From Leptothoe spongobia TAU-MAC 1115 (GTDB lineage Bacteria > Cyanobacteriota > Cyanobacteriia > Phormidesmidales > Phormidesmidaceae): 64,000 bases of DNA. The translations under genes and the position numbers were made by a program. Below are positions 26,537 to 35,435 of the stretch, piece after piece. The notes under the pieces were generated by a model. The model saw only the letters and a list, made by a program, of their open reading frames with translations. It ran no database searches and was not told the DNA's origin. Position 1 is the first letter of the stretch, and the number at the start of each line of letters is the position of its first letter. The DNA lies in contig NZ_JADOES010000009.1 in the NCBI RefSeq assembly GCF_018739885.1, positions 85,875-149,874 of the forward strand, read 5' to 3'.

Positions 26537-26857
26537 ATGGCAACTTATTCTGTCGAAATCACCCATCAAGGCACGGTTCAAACCATCGCAGTCGATGGCA
26601 AGCAAACTATTTTAGAAGCGGGTCAAGCTGCTGGCATCGACCTCCCCACATCTTGTAGTGCTGGCGTATGCACTACCTGCGCCGCACTGATCACCGCAGG
26701 TACCGTCTCCCAGGAAGATGGGATGGGGGTCAGTCAAGAGCTTCAGGACCAAGGCTATGCTCTACTATGTGTCGCTTATCCCACCTCTGACATCAAGCTA
26801 GAGACGGAAAAAGAAGACGAAGTTTACCAAGCTCAATTTGGCCAATTTCAAGGATAA
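26537..26857 (+). CDS. Plant-type [2Fe-2S] ferredoxin
   Basis: 106 aa. Cluster ligands are in SCSAGVCTTCAAL (CX4CX2C) plus a late Cys in LLCVAYPTSD, the photosynthetic ferredoxin pattern. It is acidic overall, as needed for docking to ferredoxin-dependent reductases. The GMGVSQELQDQG loop differs from abundant PetF1, so this is likely a minor isoform. Confidence 0.92.
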   Translation: MATYSVEITHQGTVQTIAVDGKQTILEAGQAAGIDLPTSCSAGVCTTCAALITAGTVSQEDGMGVSQELQDQGYALLCVAYPTSDIKLETEKEDEVYQAQFGQFQG

Positions 26858-26902
26858 ACATCCTCGTCCCGTATGTAGTCGTCCCGTATGTAATAGCTGG
26901 AG

Positions 26903-26919
26903 GGTGGGCATAGCCCACC
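26903..26919. repeat. GGTGGGC-ATA-GCCCACC palindrome
   Basis: A perfect 7-bp stem with a 3-base loop and no T-run, so not a clear terminator. The same arms occur at 20375-20391. REP-like; such palindromes are common in cyanobacteria. A short duplication GTCCCGTATGTA (about 26870-26892) precedes it. Confidence 0.5.
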
Positions 26920-26929
26920 ACACTTATCA

Positions 26930-27154
26930 GTGATAGAGGTGAAAAATAGCACGGCAGATCACAGCCCATCGCTGACCACAAAGTTTGTACAGATGACGGT
27001 CGAACTGCAGTCTAGCGGTATCGATCTCAGAAACGAGATTGAAGCCCAACTACAGTCCTACGGTGAGCCCCTGAGATGGGCAATCACATCAGTAGAGGGA
27101 ATCACGGCCCATATAGAAGCAGTCGTCACAGTGGTGGACCCCCAGCCGCTATGA
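26930..27154 (+). CDS. Small conserved-looking protein coupled to the DUF3326 gene
   Basis: 74 aa from the GTG at 26930; an ATG at 26993 would leave 53 residues, and the choice is open. No signal or membrane segment. A compact alpha/beta sequence (VELQSSGIDLRNEIEAQL then LRWAITSVEG). Its stop overlaps the next start (ATGA at 27151), so the two are translationally coupled and probably act together. Not recognised otherwise. Confidence 0.5.
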   Translation: MIEVKNSTADHSPSLTTKFVQMTVELQSSGIDLRNEIEAQLQSYGEPLRWAITSVEGITAHIEAVVTVVDPQPL

Positions 27155-28194
27155 AGAAACGCCTACACACCACCATGATGATTATCCCTACGGGGGTAGG
27201 AGCAGCGATTGGTGGCTATGCTGGTGATGCTTTACCAGTGGCCCGCGCGATCGCAACCATCACTGACCATCTGATCACGCACCCCAACGTTCTGAATGGA
27301 GCCCAGCTCTACTGGCCCCTATCCAATGCCTCCTATGTCGAGGGCTATGGTCTGGACCAGTTTGCCGCTGGTCGCTGGCATCTACAGCCAGTCCATCAGA
27401 ATGCCATTGGGATAGTCTTTGATCAGGCGATTGAAGACGACCTGCGCTGGCGACATCTGCAAGCTGCCGATGCCGCTAGGGCTACGTTAGGACTAGATAT
27501 TCGCGGCTACGCAACTACCGATGTGCCCTTGGGCGTCAAACTCAAGCAATCCCAAGCTGCCACGTGGGGAACCCTGGAACACCCTGATAGCCTGCTACGA
27601 GCTGTAGAGCCTTTACTCCAAGCTGGCTGTAACGCCATTGCCGTGATCGCTCGCTTTCCTGATGATATGGACAGCGAAGCGCTAAACGCCTATCGCCAAG
27701 GCAATGGCGTAGATCCTCTCGCAGGAGCAGAAGCCATCATTAGTCATCTAGTCGTGCGGCAGTTCCAAATCCCCTGTGCCCACGCGCCCGCATTAAAACC
27801 TTTACCCCTTGATCCAACCATTTCTCCTCGCTCCGCCGCTGAGGAAATTGGCTACACATTTCTACCCTGTGTTTTAGCTGGTCTGAGCAAAGCGCCTCAG
27901 TTTAGCTCTACCGCTCATCCCCACAGCATCAGTGCCAGTGATGTGGACGCCTTAGTTGTGCCAGCCAGCACCTTAGGGGGTAGCACTGTCTTGAGTTTGA
28001 GTGAAACCCCCACCCAAATCATTGCCGTCCAAGACAACACCACAGCGCTTTCAGTAGAGGCCACCACCCTGACCCTCAATGTGATCACGGTACAGTCCTA
28101 TTTGGAAGCGATGGGGGTAATCGCAGCCCAGCGGGCAGGGATTGCGCTATCGACCCTGAGGCCTCATATCTCGCCGTTACAATCACTTGTGTAA
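27151..28194 (+). CDS. DUF3326 protein
   Basis: 347 aa from the ATG at 27151, which overlaps the upstream stop; the frame is open further but the core begins MIIPTGVGAAIGGYAGDALP. This Gly-rich start and the CNAIAVIARFPDD and ALVVPASTLGGS motifs are typical of DUF3326, a family found in cyanobacteria and plants with unknown function. The conserved acidic and Cys residues suggest an enzyme. No pathway genes are adjacent. Confidence 0.85.
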   Translation: MKKRLHTTMMIIPTGVGAAIGGYAGDALPVARAIATITDHLITHPNVLNGAQLYWPLSNASYVEGYGLDQFAAGRWHLQPVHQNAIGIVFDQAIEDDLRWRHLQAADAARATLGLDIRGYATTDVPLGVKLKQSQAATWGTLEHPDSLLRAVEPLLQAGCNAIAVIARFPDDMDSEALNAYRQGNGVDPLAGAEAIISHLVVRQFQIPCAHAPALKPLPLDPTISPRSAAEEIGYTFLPCVLAGLSKAPQFSSTAHPHSISASDVDALVVPASTLGGSTVLSLSETPTQIIAVQDNTTALSVEATTLTLNVITVQSYLEAMGVIAAQRAGIALSTLRPHISPLQSLV

Positions 28195-28210
28195 CTAATG
28201 CCCCTGTCTC

Positions 28211-28270
28211 ATACGAAATCCTGACTGATAACACCCGGTATCGAAGGGCATCCACAAGGGAGTGCCCCTA
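28211..28270 (+). repeat. 60-bp dispersed repeat, copy B
   Basis: Matches the reverse complement of 16106-16165 at 58 of 60 positions. It follows the DUF3326 gene. The flanks are unrelated, so the element itself is about 60 bp. Confidence 0.8.
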
Positions 28271-28444
28271 CAGGATTGTCTATTTTTAATCAGGCTTAAT
28301 AAATTCGGATTTGGTATAACAACTCGCTCTATCAGGTTTCCATAAAGTTTATTTCAACATTCCTAAGATACATAAGGAAACGGACTAGGCTGAGCCATTC
28401 CTTGCTTATGCTAGAAGACTAGCATTAGCCAATTTGATCGTCCT

Positions 28445-28705
28445 ATGTCTATCTTGAGCGCACCGCCCCAGTCACAACTGCAAACGGCGTGCCGAATTGA
28501 ACAAGATGAAATTATTCCCCTCAATGGCCCCGAGCAGGCTTGGCACATTCGCTCTGGTACCGTTGCCCTATGTCGTACTATTGATGGCATTCGCCGCTGT
28601 TTCTTCACGGCCCATGCAGGCGAAGTGATTTTTGGTATCGCCGCCCAGGATAGTGAGATGGTTGCGATCGCAATCGAACCCGTTGTCATTACAGCTATAC
28701 CGTAA
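28445..28705 (+). CDS. Short cyclic-nucleotide-domain-like protein, perhaps a gene remnant
   Basis: 86 aa. The pattern AWHIRSGTVALC, then GIRRCFFTAHAGEVIFGI, recalls the N-terminal cNMP-binding-like domain of NHLP-type peptide export ABC transporters. The membrane and ATPase parts are absent: the frame stops and overlaps by 11 bases the convergent oxidoreductase gene. It may be a truncated remnant or an independent small protein. No HTH is present, so it is not a CRP-type regulator. Confidence 0.45.
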   Translation: MSILSAPPQSQLQTACRIEQDEIIPLNGPEQAWHIRSGTVALCRTIDGIRRCFFTAHAGEVIFGIAAQDSEMVAIAIEPVVITAIP

Positions 28706-29780
28706 CCGCCTGCAACACGCCCGCCATCTCATCATCTGTATTCCAAGCCTGACCATCTAGGGCCATTTGCTCGATCAAGCTCGCCAAGCGTAAAGCCTTG
28801 AGCGCTTGCTCACCACCCACAGAGGGTTTACCGCCCACACGAGCACAGTTTACAAAGTGCTCTAGTTCTGCGTGCAGTGGCTCAATGTTGCTAGTGTAGA
28901 CCTTCTCAATTAACCCATCCTGCCGATAGAGCACTTGACCATAATCAGTCATCGTCTTAGCCGTTGTCTGACGATGAATCAAAATCTCATTATTGAGAAA
29001 GTCAGCCTCGGTCAGAGAGCTTTGGCAATGAGCGGCAATGCTGCGAATTTTACGGTGGGTCACCTTACTGGCCGTCAGGGTAGCCACAATACCATTGGCA
29101 AATCCTAAGGTAGCCGTCACATAGTCTAAATAGGGAGAATCCCCAGCCCGACTACCACTAGCCGTTAGCTTGACCACTGGAGCTTCTGCCAGTTCTAACA
29201 GCAGGTCAATGTCGTGGATCATGAGATCTAGAACCACAGACACATCATTGGCTCGCTGAGAATAGGGACTCATCCGTCGCGCTTCTAGAGCCAGTAATTT
29301 TTCAGTTTTTAAAACCTTGTGCAGTTCCTGAAACGAAGGGTTAAACCGCTCAATGTGGCCCACCTGCAGAATACAGTTGGCTTCCGCAGCTGCATTCACC
29401 AACGACTCCGCCTCAGTAATACTAGCAGCGATGGGCTTTTCAATCAGCATATGCACGCCTGCCTGCAAACAGGCCATGCCCACCATATGATGAAACCTGG
29501 TCGGGACTGCAATACACACTGCATCGACATGCTTGAGGAGCTCATCATAGTCCTCAAAAAAACGGACACCATACTTGCCTGCCGTAGATAACCCACGCTC
29601 AACATTGGTATCTGCGATGCCAACAAGCTGTACATCTTTGATCCGACTCAGCACCCGTGCATGATGCTGCCCCATATTGCCAACACCAATCACACCGATG
29701 CGGATCAGATCTTCGTGAATATCACTTACGATTTGAGAATCTCGTTGTTGCACGCCAGGGTCCCTCACACCAGAGAGCAA
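28695..29780 (-). CDS. Gfo/Idh/MocA-family NAD(P)-dependent oxidoreductase
   Basis: Up to 361 aa. The Rossmann fold starts at about residue 26 with RIGVIGVGNMGQHHARVL. The EKPIAAS motif (substrate/cofactor loop) is at about 118 and the C-terminal alpha/beta domain follows. The start is uncertain: 29780 is TTG, with GTG codons at 29768 and 29753, all before the Rossmann strand. The family acts on sugars, inositol or biliverdin; a specific substrate cannot be named. No sugar genes are next to it. Confidence 0.87.
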   Translation of the reverse strand: MLSGVRDPGVQQRDSQIVSDIHEDLIRIGVIGVGNMGQHHARVLSRIKDVQLVGIADTNVERGLSTAGKYGVRFFEDYDELLKHVDAVCIAVPTRFHHMVGMACLQAGVHMLIEKPIAASITEAESLVNAAAEANCILQVGHIERFNPSFQELHKVLKTEKLLALEARRMSPYSQRANDVSVVLDLMIHDIDLLLELAEAPVVKLTASGSRAGDSPYLDYVTATLGFANGIVATLTASKVTHRKIRSIAAHCQSSLTEADFLNNEILIHRQTTAKTMTDYGQVLYRQDGLIEKVYTSNIEPLHAELEHFVNCARVGGKPSVGGEQALKALRLASLIEQMALDGQAWNTDDEMAGVLQAVTV

Positions 29781-30068
29781 TGTACTCCCAAAATGACTTT
29801 ACTTTCCTTAAAGTCAACCAGATATTACCACAGCACCTATAAATTCTTTGGTTGACTGTAGCCATCTGGTCCATTTACAGCGTTAATTTTTCTGGCGTTG
29901 CTGCCCTCGAAAGGTATGAAACTGGGACTGTCGACACAGCCGCCGCAACCGCCAACACATCAGTCCAAATCATTAGCAACGACATTGATGCGGTCTCCTC
30001 ATCAATGCGCCCCCGCTGTCAAAATTGTGGCGATTTACGGCATCCCAAGATGGCCTATTGTGTCAATT

Positions 30069-31463
30069 TCAAGGCTGTCTACGAGAGACCCGGCGACGTA
30101 ATGGCAATTGACGACGTGTAATTTGAATCTGCTCCAATTTCGGACCCTTCACAGTCTTAACAGTAAAAATAAGGTCATCACTATAATTCAACTGCTCTCC
30201 CGCCCTAGGGATTTTCTGTAAAGCATGAATCAAAAAGCCTGCCAGCGTTTGGTAATCTTCAGTCGTGGGCAGAGATAGCATGAACTGCTTATTCACCGCA
30301 TCGATCTCCATCTGCGCTGACACCAAAGCCGAATAGTCATCTAAATAGGCAATATCCCCAGAAATCATTTCATCTTCGTCGCCAATCAGCTCAGCCGTAA
30401 CATCAGCCCAGGTCACCAACCCCGCAGTGCCACCATAGTTATCCACCACAATCATCATTGAATGGTCTAATCGCTGCATCCGACTGAGCAAATCGCTCAG
30501 AGGTAAATCTGTGGGCACCACCCGCGCTGCTTTCATCCAAGGAGCCACCTGGGTTGCCAAGGCGAGCTGCCCCTTTGCGAGGGGCTCCGCCATCGCCTGA
30601 AAGTCTAGAATGCCGCTGATATCATCAAGGGAATCACCGAGTAGTGGAAACTGGGAATAACCTGTCTCCACCACCATATTGAGCAAATCTTGCCATACAG
30701 CCGTATCATCTAAGGCCACGATTTGAGTCCGGGGCACCATGATATCTTCGACTGTAAAGTCCCTAGTTTCAAAAACGTTATTCAGAATTTCGCGCTCTTC
30801 TTGATCAAGGTCGAGGACGGCTGTAGGAGTACTGATGATCATTTGCAACTCATCAGACGTGAGTTGAGCATCAGCCGGACGGCGCTCCTGCAAACCCATC
30901 AACTTCAGAAACCCTTGGGTAGAGAGATTTAAGACCCAGACGACGGGTGAAAACAGACGAGCTACCGTCAAACTAACAGGACCTAGCAAGCGGGAAGTTT
31001 GTTCTGAATAACTCAGGGCCAAAGACTTGGGCACCAGTTCTCCCAAAACAATTTGGAGGTAGGCGAGCGTCCAAAATGCGACTGCTAGTGAGATCGCATG
31101 GGAAACCACCGTCGTTGGCAGGGGCAAATGTCGCAGCCATTGATGCAACAGTAGAGCCATCGTATCCTCACCGATCCAGCCCAAGGCCAGACTTGCCAGG
31201 GTAATTCCAATTTGTGTAGTAGGGAGTAGTCGATCAATGCTCTGCTGCAAACTTTGCACAGTTTGAGCCTGAACATCGCCCACCGCAGCCAACTGATCAA
31301 TACGGGAACGTCGCACCGACACAATAGAAAATTCTGCCGCCACAAAAAAAGCATTCAAAATAATCAGTGCCGCGATCACCAGCAAACGAACCATGATACC
31401 TGAAGCACTGATGGGAAAGAACCCATTACTCACGGAGTCTAACCCTTGCACAGCCATGGCCAT
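30069..31463 (-). CDS. CNNM/CorC (HlyC)-family membrane protein
   Basis: 464 aa. A DUF21 membrane domain with four helices (about 22-200, including LNAFFVAAEFSIVSVRRSRI) is followed by paired CBS domains (about 220-345) with VEDIMVPRTQIVALD, then a CorC/HlyC C-terminal domain. Homologues transport or regulate Mg2+/Co2+. An alternative start is the Met at 31394. No partner genes adjacent. Confidence 0.9.
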   Translation of the reverse strand: MAMAVQGLDSVSNGFFPISASGIMVRLLVIAALIILNAFFVAAEFSIVSVRRSRIDQLAAVGDVQAQTVQSLQQSIDRLLPTTQIGITLASLALGWIGEDTMALLLHQWLRHLPLPTTVVSHAISLAVAFWTLAYLQIVLGELVPKSLALSYSEQTSRLLGPVSLTVARLFSPVVWVLNLSTQGFLKLMGLQERRPADAQLTSDELQMIISTPTAVLDLDQEEREILNNVFETRDFTVEDIMVPRTQIVALDDTAVWQDLLNMVVETGYSQFPLLGDSLDDISGILDFQAMAEPLAKGQLALATQVAPWMKAARVVPTDLPLSDLLSRMQRLDHSMMIVVDNYGGTAGLVTWADVTAELIGDEDEMISGDIAYLDDYSALVSAQMEIDAVNKQFMLSLPTTEDYQTLAGFLIHALQKIPRAGEQLNYSDDLIFTVKTVKGPKLEQIQITRRQLPLRRRVSRRQP

Positions 31464-31505
31464 CCCCCTAAGGGGGTAGGTTTTATGTATTGTTGCATTG
31501 TTCGA

Positions 31506-31796
31506 CTAATCAGCAGTATCCAAACCACCTTCAATACGAGCCTTGATATTTTTGAGGATATCTTCTTCATTCAGCAAGACAAAATCGCTCGTTTGAGCTG
31601 TCCCTCGACTAGCTGTTGATGCGCTGGCAGGTCGAGTTTCGGGTTGGCGGATACCTGTAAGAGCTTGCCGCCCCAATGAATAGCCCCAAGAAGCGCTAAC
31701 AATACCAGAGCCAAACATAGCGGCTAGCAATATTAATGTGAATGCAATTGCTGGATTAATTCTCATGGGGTCAGGAGGGGCGGCAATGGGAGTCAA
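31506..31796 (-). CDS. Small single-helix membrane protein
   Basis: 96 aa, or 86 aa if the Met at 31766 is used. One membrane helix (about 14-36), then a polar tail with a short helical segment (EEDILKNIKARIEGG). No family recognised. It lies 42 bases upstream of the CNNM-like gene on the same strand, so co-transcription is likely. Confidence 0.6.
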   Translation of the reverse strand: MTPIAAPPDPMRINPAIAFTLILLAAMFGSGIVSASWGYSLGRQALTGIRQPETRPASASTASRGTAQTSDFVLLNEEDILKNIKARIEGGLDTAD

Positions 31797-32030
31797 TAAT
31801 TAGCCGGACAAAAATGAGGGATTACTGCTAGTCGGGATGATCGTACCTGCAACCTGCTTGGCATCGGGTACTTTTGGCAGATAGGTCCATCCTTTAAAAT
31901 CGGCAATGGTACCAATGAAACAGTGTATCTTTAGAAACTAAGCTCAAATATATCAAAAACTATCGCTCCACTCCTTAAAGTAATTGGCTATGGTATAACA
32001 AATCTAATGGCCAAATAATATGCCATCAAG

Positions 32031-32103
32031 CCAGGGTTGGCCGAGCGGATGAGGCAGCGAACTCATAATTCGCCTTAGGCAGGTTCAACTCCTGCACCCT
32101 GGA
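32031..32103 (+). tRNA. tRNA with CAU anticodon, probably tRNA-Ile2 (lysidine type)
   Basis: Acceptor CCAGGGT (32031-32037) pairs with ACCCTGG, discriminator A, no encoded CCA. The anticodon stem GCGAA/TTCGC closes the loop CTCATAA, anticodon CAU. The T arm is GCAGG/CCTGC. The D arm (GGCCGAGCGGATGAGGC) is close to plastid trnI-CAU rather than to elongator or initiator tRNA-Met. This favours Ile2, whose C34 would be modified by TilS; elongator Met remains possible. Confidence 0.85.
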
Positions 32104-32105
32104 TT

Positions 32106-32140
32106 AAGAAAGCCGGAGTTTGGAAAACTCCGGCTTTCTT
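32106..32140. terminator. Bidirectional rho-independent terminator
   Basis: A 16-bp perfect stem with a 3-base loop directly follows the tRNA. A-run and T-run flank the stem, so it can end both the tRNA transcript and the convergent gene at 32144-32575. Confidence 0.85.
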
Positions 32141-32143
32141 CAG

Positions 32144-32575
32144 TTATCGCCTTGGTAAAGGCTGAAAGTTTAGCTCAGTGCCAACCACACGACTACGGGA
32201 TTGTGCTCCAGGCATCCGCTGCAGTGAGGTGGTGTAGGGAGTCGGCAAATCAGGTACTCGAATAGTTGCGGTATTACGGGTCTGTAATAGCATCAACTCG
32301 TTATAGGCTTCGAGAATGGCATCGCTGTTGCGATCGAGCTCTAACTCAGGAAAAGCGGATCTGCCCGGTACACCTAGACCAAAGTAATGTGCCGTCTGAC
32401 GAAAGCTACTGCGATCTCTAGAATAGTCGCCGCTCTCGGCAGCACCAATTTCATCCATCGTTTCAAGCACAGTCGGCTCATCAAAGTTGGCCGTCTGGGC
32501 ATCAGCACGGGATGCCATAGCTGATAAAGTTGCGATCGCAACGGTTGCACCGAGCACTAATCCCTTAAATTTCAT
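32144..32575 (-). CDS. Secreted protein of unknown function
   Basis: 143 aa. A clear signal peptide (about 1-26, ending ADA) precedes a small polar mature protein. No cysteines, domains or repeats. The sequence TVLETMDEIGAAESGDYSRD looks helical, and the rest carries many Arg and Pro. Not recognised. It ends at the shared terminator beside the tRNA. Confidence 0.65.
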   Translation of the reverse strand: MKFKGLVLGATVAIATLSAMASRADAQTANFDEPTVLETMDEIGAAESGDYSRDRSSFRQTAHYFGLGVPGRSAFPELELDRNSDAILEAYNELMLLQTRNTATIRVPDLPTPYTTSLQRMPGAQSRSRVVGTELNFQPLPRR

Positions 32576-32891
32576 GATGGGTTTTACCTCACAATTTGGG
32601 GCATATAGTACCCCGATACATAAAAATCGATAAACTGTCTGAGCACTAATCCAGCAGCTGATAACAAAGCTGACAAAATGTTAAGCGAAATTGCTTAACA
32701 AAAGTTGGCCTCTATCTTATCTGTTTTGCTAACTTTTGCAACACTTTAGGGTGACTTTCTGCCTAACCTTAAGCCTGGAATGCGTCTAAACCCAGTCCAA
32801 ACTGTAACCTGTAGTTCCCTCTATAGAAACAATCCAGTTCTGGAAGTGGACAAGGTTTAAATTACCCAATGATTACTTGATATTCACTGCC
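32576..32891. other. Divergent intergenic region upstream of pyrE
   Basis: About 315 bases. An 8-bp inverted repeat (TGTTAAGC-N6-GCTTAACA, 32679-32700) could bind a dimeric regulator. It has no T-run and is not a terminator. Nothing else stands out. Confidence 0.4.
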
Positions 32892-33521
32892 ATGACCCTT
32901 ATCGATAACCCTTCAATCGCCATCTCTACCGTTAAGCAACAACTACTCGATCTGATTTGCACTGACGCCTACAAAGAAGGCGATTTCGTATTGTCATCAG
33001 GTCAGCAAAGTAACTATTACATCAATAGCAAATTAGTCACTCTTCATCCTCAAGGTAGTCAAATGGTAGGCCGTGTGATGCTCACCTACCTGGATGACAG
33101 TGTCATCGGCGTCGGTGGACTTACCTTGGGAGCCGATCCGATTGTCACAGCGATCAGTGTTGTCGCTGCCTACGAGGGACGTTCCATTACGCCTTTAATT
33201 GTTCGCAAAAAAGCCAAAGGTCACGGAACCCAGGCTTTCATTGAAGGTCCCGTCTTACCAGAGCAGAGTAATGTTGTCATTTTGGAAGATGTTGTCACCA
33301 CCGGACAGTCTGCTATGAAGGCCATTGTGCGTTTGCGCGAGGCTGGCTATGCCGTTAACCAGGTCATTTCTTTAGTCGATCGGCAACAAGGTGGTGCTGA
33401 ATACTATGCTCAAGCCAACATCGATTTCAAAGCGGTTTACACCATCAGTGACATCCAAACACGATGGCAAGAACTACAGACAGCTGATCCCGCAATTACG
33501 GTTAAAATTAGGAAAAAGTAG
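32892..33521 (+). CDS. pyrE: Orotate phosphoribosyltransferase
   Basis: About 209 aa from the ATG at 32892; a TTG at 32877 would add five residues. It converts orotate and PRPP to OMP in pyrimidine synthesis. The PRPP loop VVILEDVVTTGQSAMKA is at about 140 and GGLTLGADPI is seen earlier. Conserved Lys residues in VRKKAKGHG bind PRPP. Stand-alone PyrE, not fused to PyrF. Confidence 0.93.
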   Translation: MTLIDNPSIAISTVKQQLLDLICTDAYKEGDFVLSSGQQSNYYINSKLVTLHPQGSQMVGRVMLTYLDDSVIGVGGLTLGADPIVTAISVVAAYEGRSITPLIVRKKAKGHGTQAFIEGPVLPEQSNVVILEDVVTTGQSAMKAIVRLREAGYAVNQVISLVDRQQGGAEYYAQANIDFKAVYTISDIQTRWQELQTADPAITVKIRKK

Positions 33522-33668
33522 CAAAAATCGTCCGGATGATTGAAATCACCCCCAAGGGTACTGGCGATTTCAATGGTGACTCTTAGATTGGAATCATACA
33601 CCTCGTTTATTAGATTTTCGGTGCAACGAGCACCATAACGAGCCAACGTTTCGTGTAGGAAGATTCTT

Positions 33669-35435
33669 ATGTCTGATCGTCGCCAAGAGTCCTATGCTGT
33701 TCGTCTAGAAGCAGCTGAACTCGCTAGAAGCCGCCAGCACCCCACCCATGAGGCGAATGGGGATGAACAGCGCTATGCTCACACCAATTACGCTATGAGC
33801 TTTACTAAAGGCTTACAGCACGATGAAAATACCGGACTTATTGCTAATAAAGAAGATTTCGAAGCATTTCGCCAAGCAATTGATGAGGGCTTTATCGATG
33901 CTTTCACAGCACAAGTACCCGTATCACCTGAGAAAGAAAGAGCCTGGGAAGCACCTACAGCAGGCGTTGTCTATGAACTCGAAGGCCCAGACCCACAAGC
34001 TGTCACTATGGAGCCTGCACCAGCCCTGGGATCCGATGAGTTGGCATATGAAATGGCAGAAGTATATGAATTAGCATTGCTTCGAGATCAACCGCTAACC
34101 GACTTCAAAAGTAATACAAGTAATGCAGCAATCACCAGCTCCCTCGGTAGACTAAATGCACTACCTTATACAACTGAAGGTTTTCCTAGTCGACCACGCA
34201 CTACTGAAGCTGGCAGTATGACTGAGCAAACACTCTTTCGTGGTTCGTCCCCCAAAGTAGAGGTTGGTCCATATGTATCTCAATTTTTATTGATTGGTAA
34301 TGACCAACCAGGCCATCCCGGTGTTGGGCATGGATTAATTCAATACGGCGCATTACAAATCACTCAAAAAGTACCTATTGCGAAGCCACAAAATTACTTA
34401 ACTGAAAAAGGAAAGTGGCTAAGTGCGCAAAATGGTGCAAACCTACGTGATAACAAAGAGCTGTTTGACTGCAATGCTCCCCGCCGCTTCATCACATTTC
34501 CCAGAGATTTAGCAACTTACGTCCATGATGATGCATTGTATGAGGCATATCTCAATGCTTGCCTTATCTTGCTGTCTATGAAATCCAATGGAGGTGCCCC
34601 CTTCGATCCTGGATTTGCTAATCTCTCTGGTGAAGGTAGTTTCTTCATAAATAGTCTGGATACGAGTAACAATAGGGTTACCTCTCAATCGTCTCCACGC
34701 TCAGCTGGTGGCTTTGCTCTGTACGGTGGGCCTCATATTTTGACTTTAGTGACTGAAGTTGCAACACGCGCTCTAAAGGCAGTACGTTACCAGAAGTTCA
34801 ATAATCATATTCGCCTACGCCCAGAAGCTCTCGCCGGAAGAGTCGAGTATGCGTCAATCATTGAGCATCAGTTTAAGCACATTGGCACCCCGTTCTCTGA
34901 GCTTGCCGATAGCATTAAACCCACGGTCGATGCTATCCGGACAGCTAATGCATCGAATACAGCTCTCTTACCTATGGCTTTTCAGGAGGGCTCTCCTATG
35001 CACCCCTCCTATGGTGCAGGACATGCAACTGTTGCTGGAGCTTGTGTAACGATTTTGAAGGCTTTCTTTGATACTGATGCAGTGTTGGTTCGTCGGAACA
35101 TCGATGGTTCCTGTAAGGATCTATTTGCAAGCTATCAGCCTCATGACATACCCGTAGAGTATTCACCGAATTCCACAGGCTCTGAGCTAGTTGCAAACAC
35201 AAAGGGTAATTTCTTGACGCTAGAAGGCGAGTTAAACAAACTTGCAGCCAATATTTCCATTGGTCGTAATATGGCTGGTGTACACTACTACTCCGATTAT
35301 TTCGATAGCCTGCGTATGGGTGAGCAAATCGCGCTGGGGATTCTAGAAGAGCAGGCTTTGACCTACTCTACAGATCCCTTTGTCCTCTCTGTACCTACGT
35401 TTGATGGTGAAGTTGTGAGGATTGGTCGCCGATGA
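33669..35435 (+). CDS. Vanadium-dependent bromoperoxidase/haloperoxidase
   Basis: 588 aa. It oxidises halide with H2O2 using a vanadate cofactor. The vanadate pocket is seen as Lys376 and Arg384 (KFNNHIRLRPE), the Gly451-His452 site in YGAGHATVAG, and Arg533 with His539 in GRNMAGVHYYSD. The Lys-to-Arg gap of 8 and Arg-to-His gap of 6 fit red-algal enzymes from memory. His452 to His539 is 87 residues. The length and order fit the algal/cyanobacterial clade. No signal peptide is visible. The stop overlaps the next start (ATGA). Confidence 0.93.
   Translation: MSDRRQESYAVRLEAAELARSRQHPTHEANGDEQRYAHTNYAMSFTKGLQHDENTGLIANKEDFEAFRQAIDEGFIDAFTAQVPVSPEKERAWEAPTAGVVYELEGPDPQAVTMEPAPALGSDELAYEMAEVYELALLRDQPLTDFKSNTSNAAITSSLGRLNALPYTTEGFPSRPRTTEAGSMTEQTLFRGSSPKVEVGPYVSQFLLIGNDQPGHPGVGHGLIQYGALQITQKVPIAKPQNYLTEKGKWLSAQNGANLRDNKELFDCNAPRRFITFPRDLATYVHDDALYEAYLNACLILLSMKSNGGAPFDPGFANLSGEGSFFINSLDTSNNRVTSQSSPRSAGGFALYGGPHILTLVTEVATRALKAVRYQKFNNHIRLRPEALAGRVEYASIIEHQFKHIGTPFSELADSIKPTVDAIRTANASNTALLPMAFQEGSPMHPSYGAGHATVAGACVTILKAFFDTDAVLVRRNIDGSCKDLFASYQPHDIPVEYSPNSTGSELVANTKGNFLTLEGELNKLAANISIGRNMAGVHYYSDYFDSLRMGEQIALGILEEQALTYSTDPFVLSVPTFDGEVVRIGRR

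Noticed and set aside
28445..28705. A CRP-type regulator
   Set aside because: No helix-turn-helix; only a partial cNMP-like fold.
29852..30121. An 89-residue frame between the oxidoreductase and the CNNM-like gene
   Set aside because: It overlaps the end of the CNNM-like gene and has no family features; probably chance, although MRPRCQNCGDLRH looks zinc-like.
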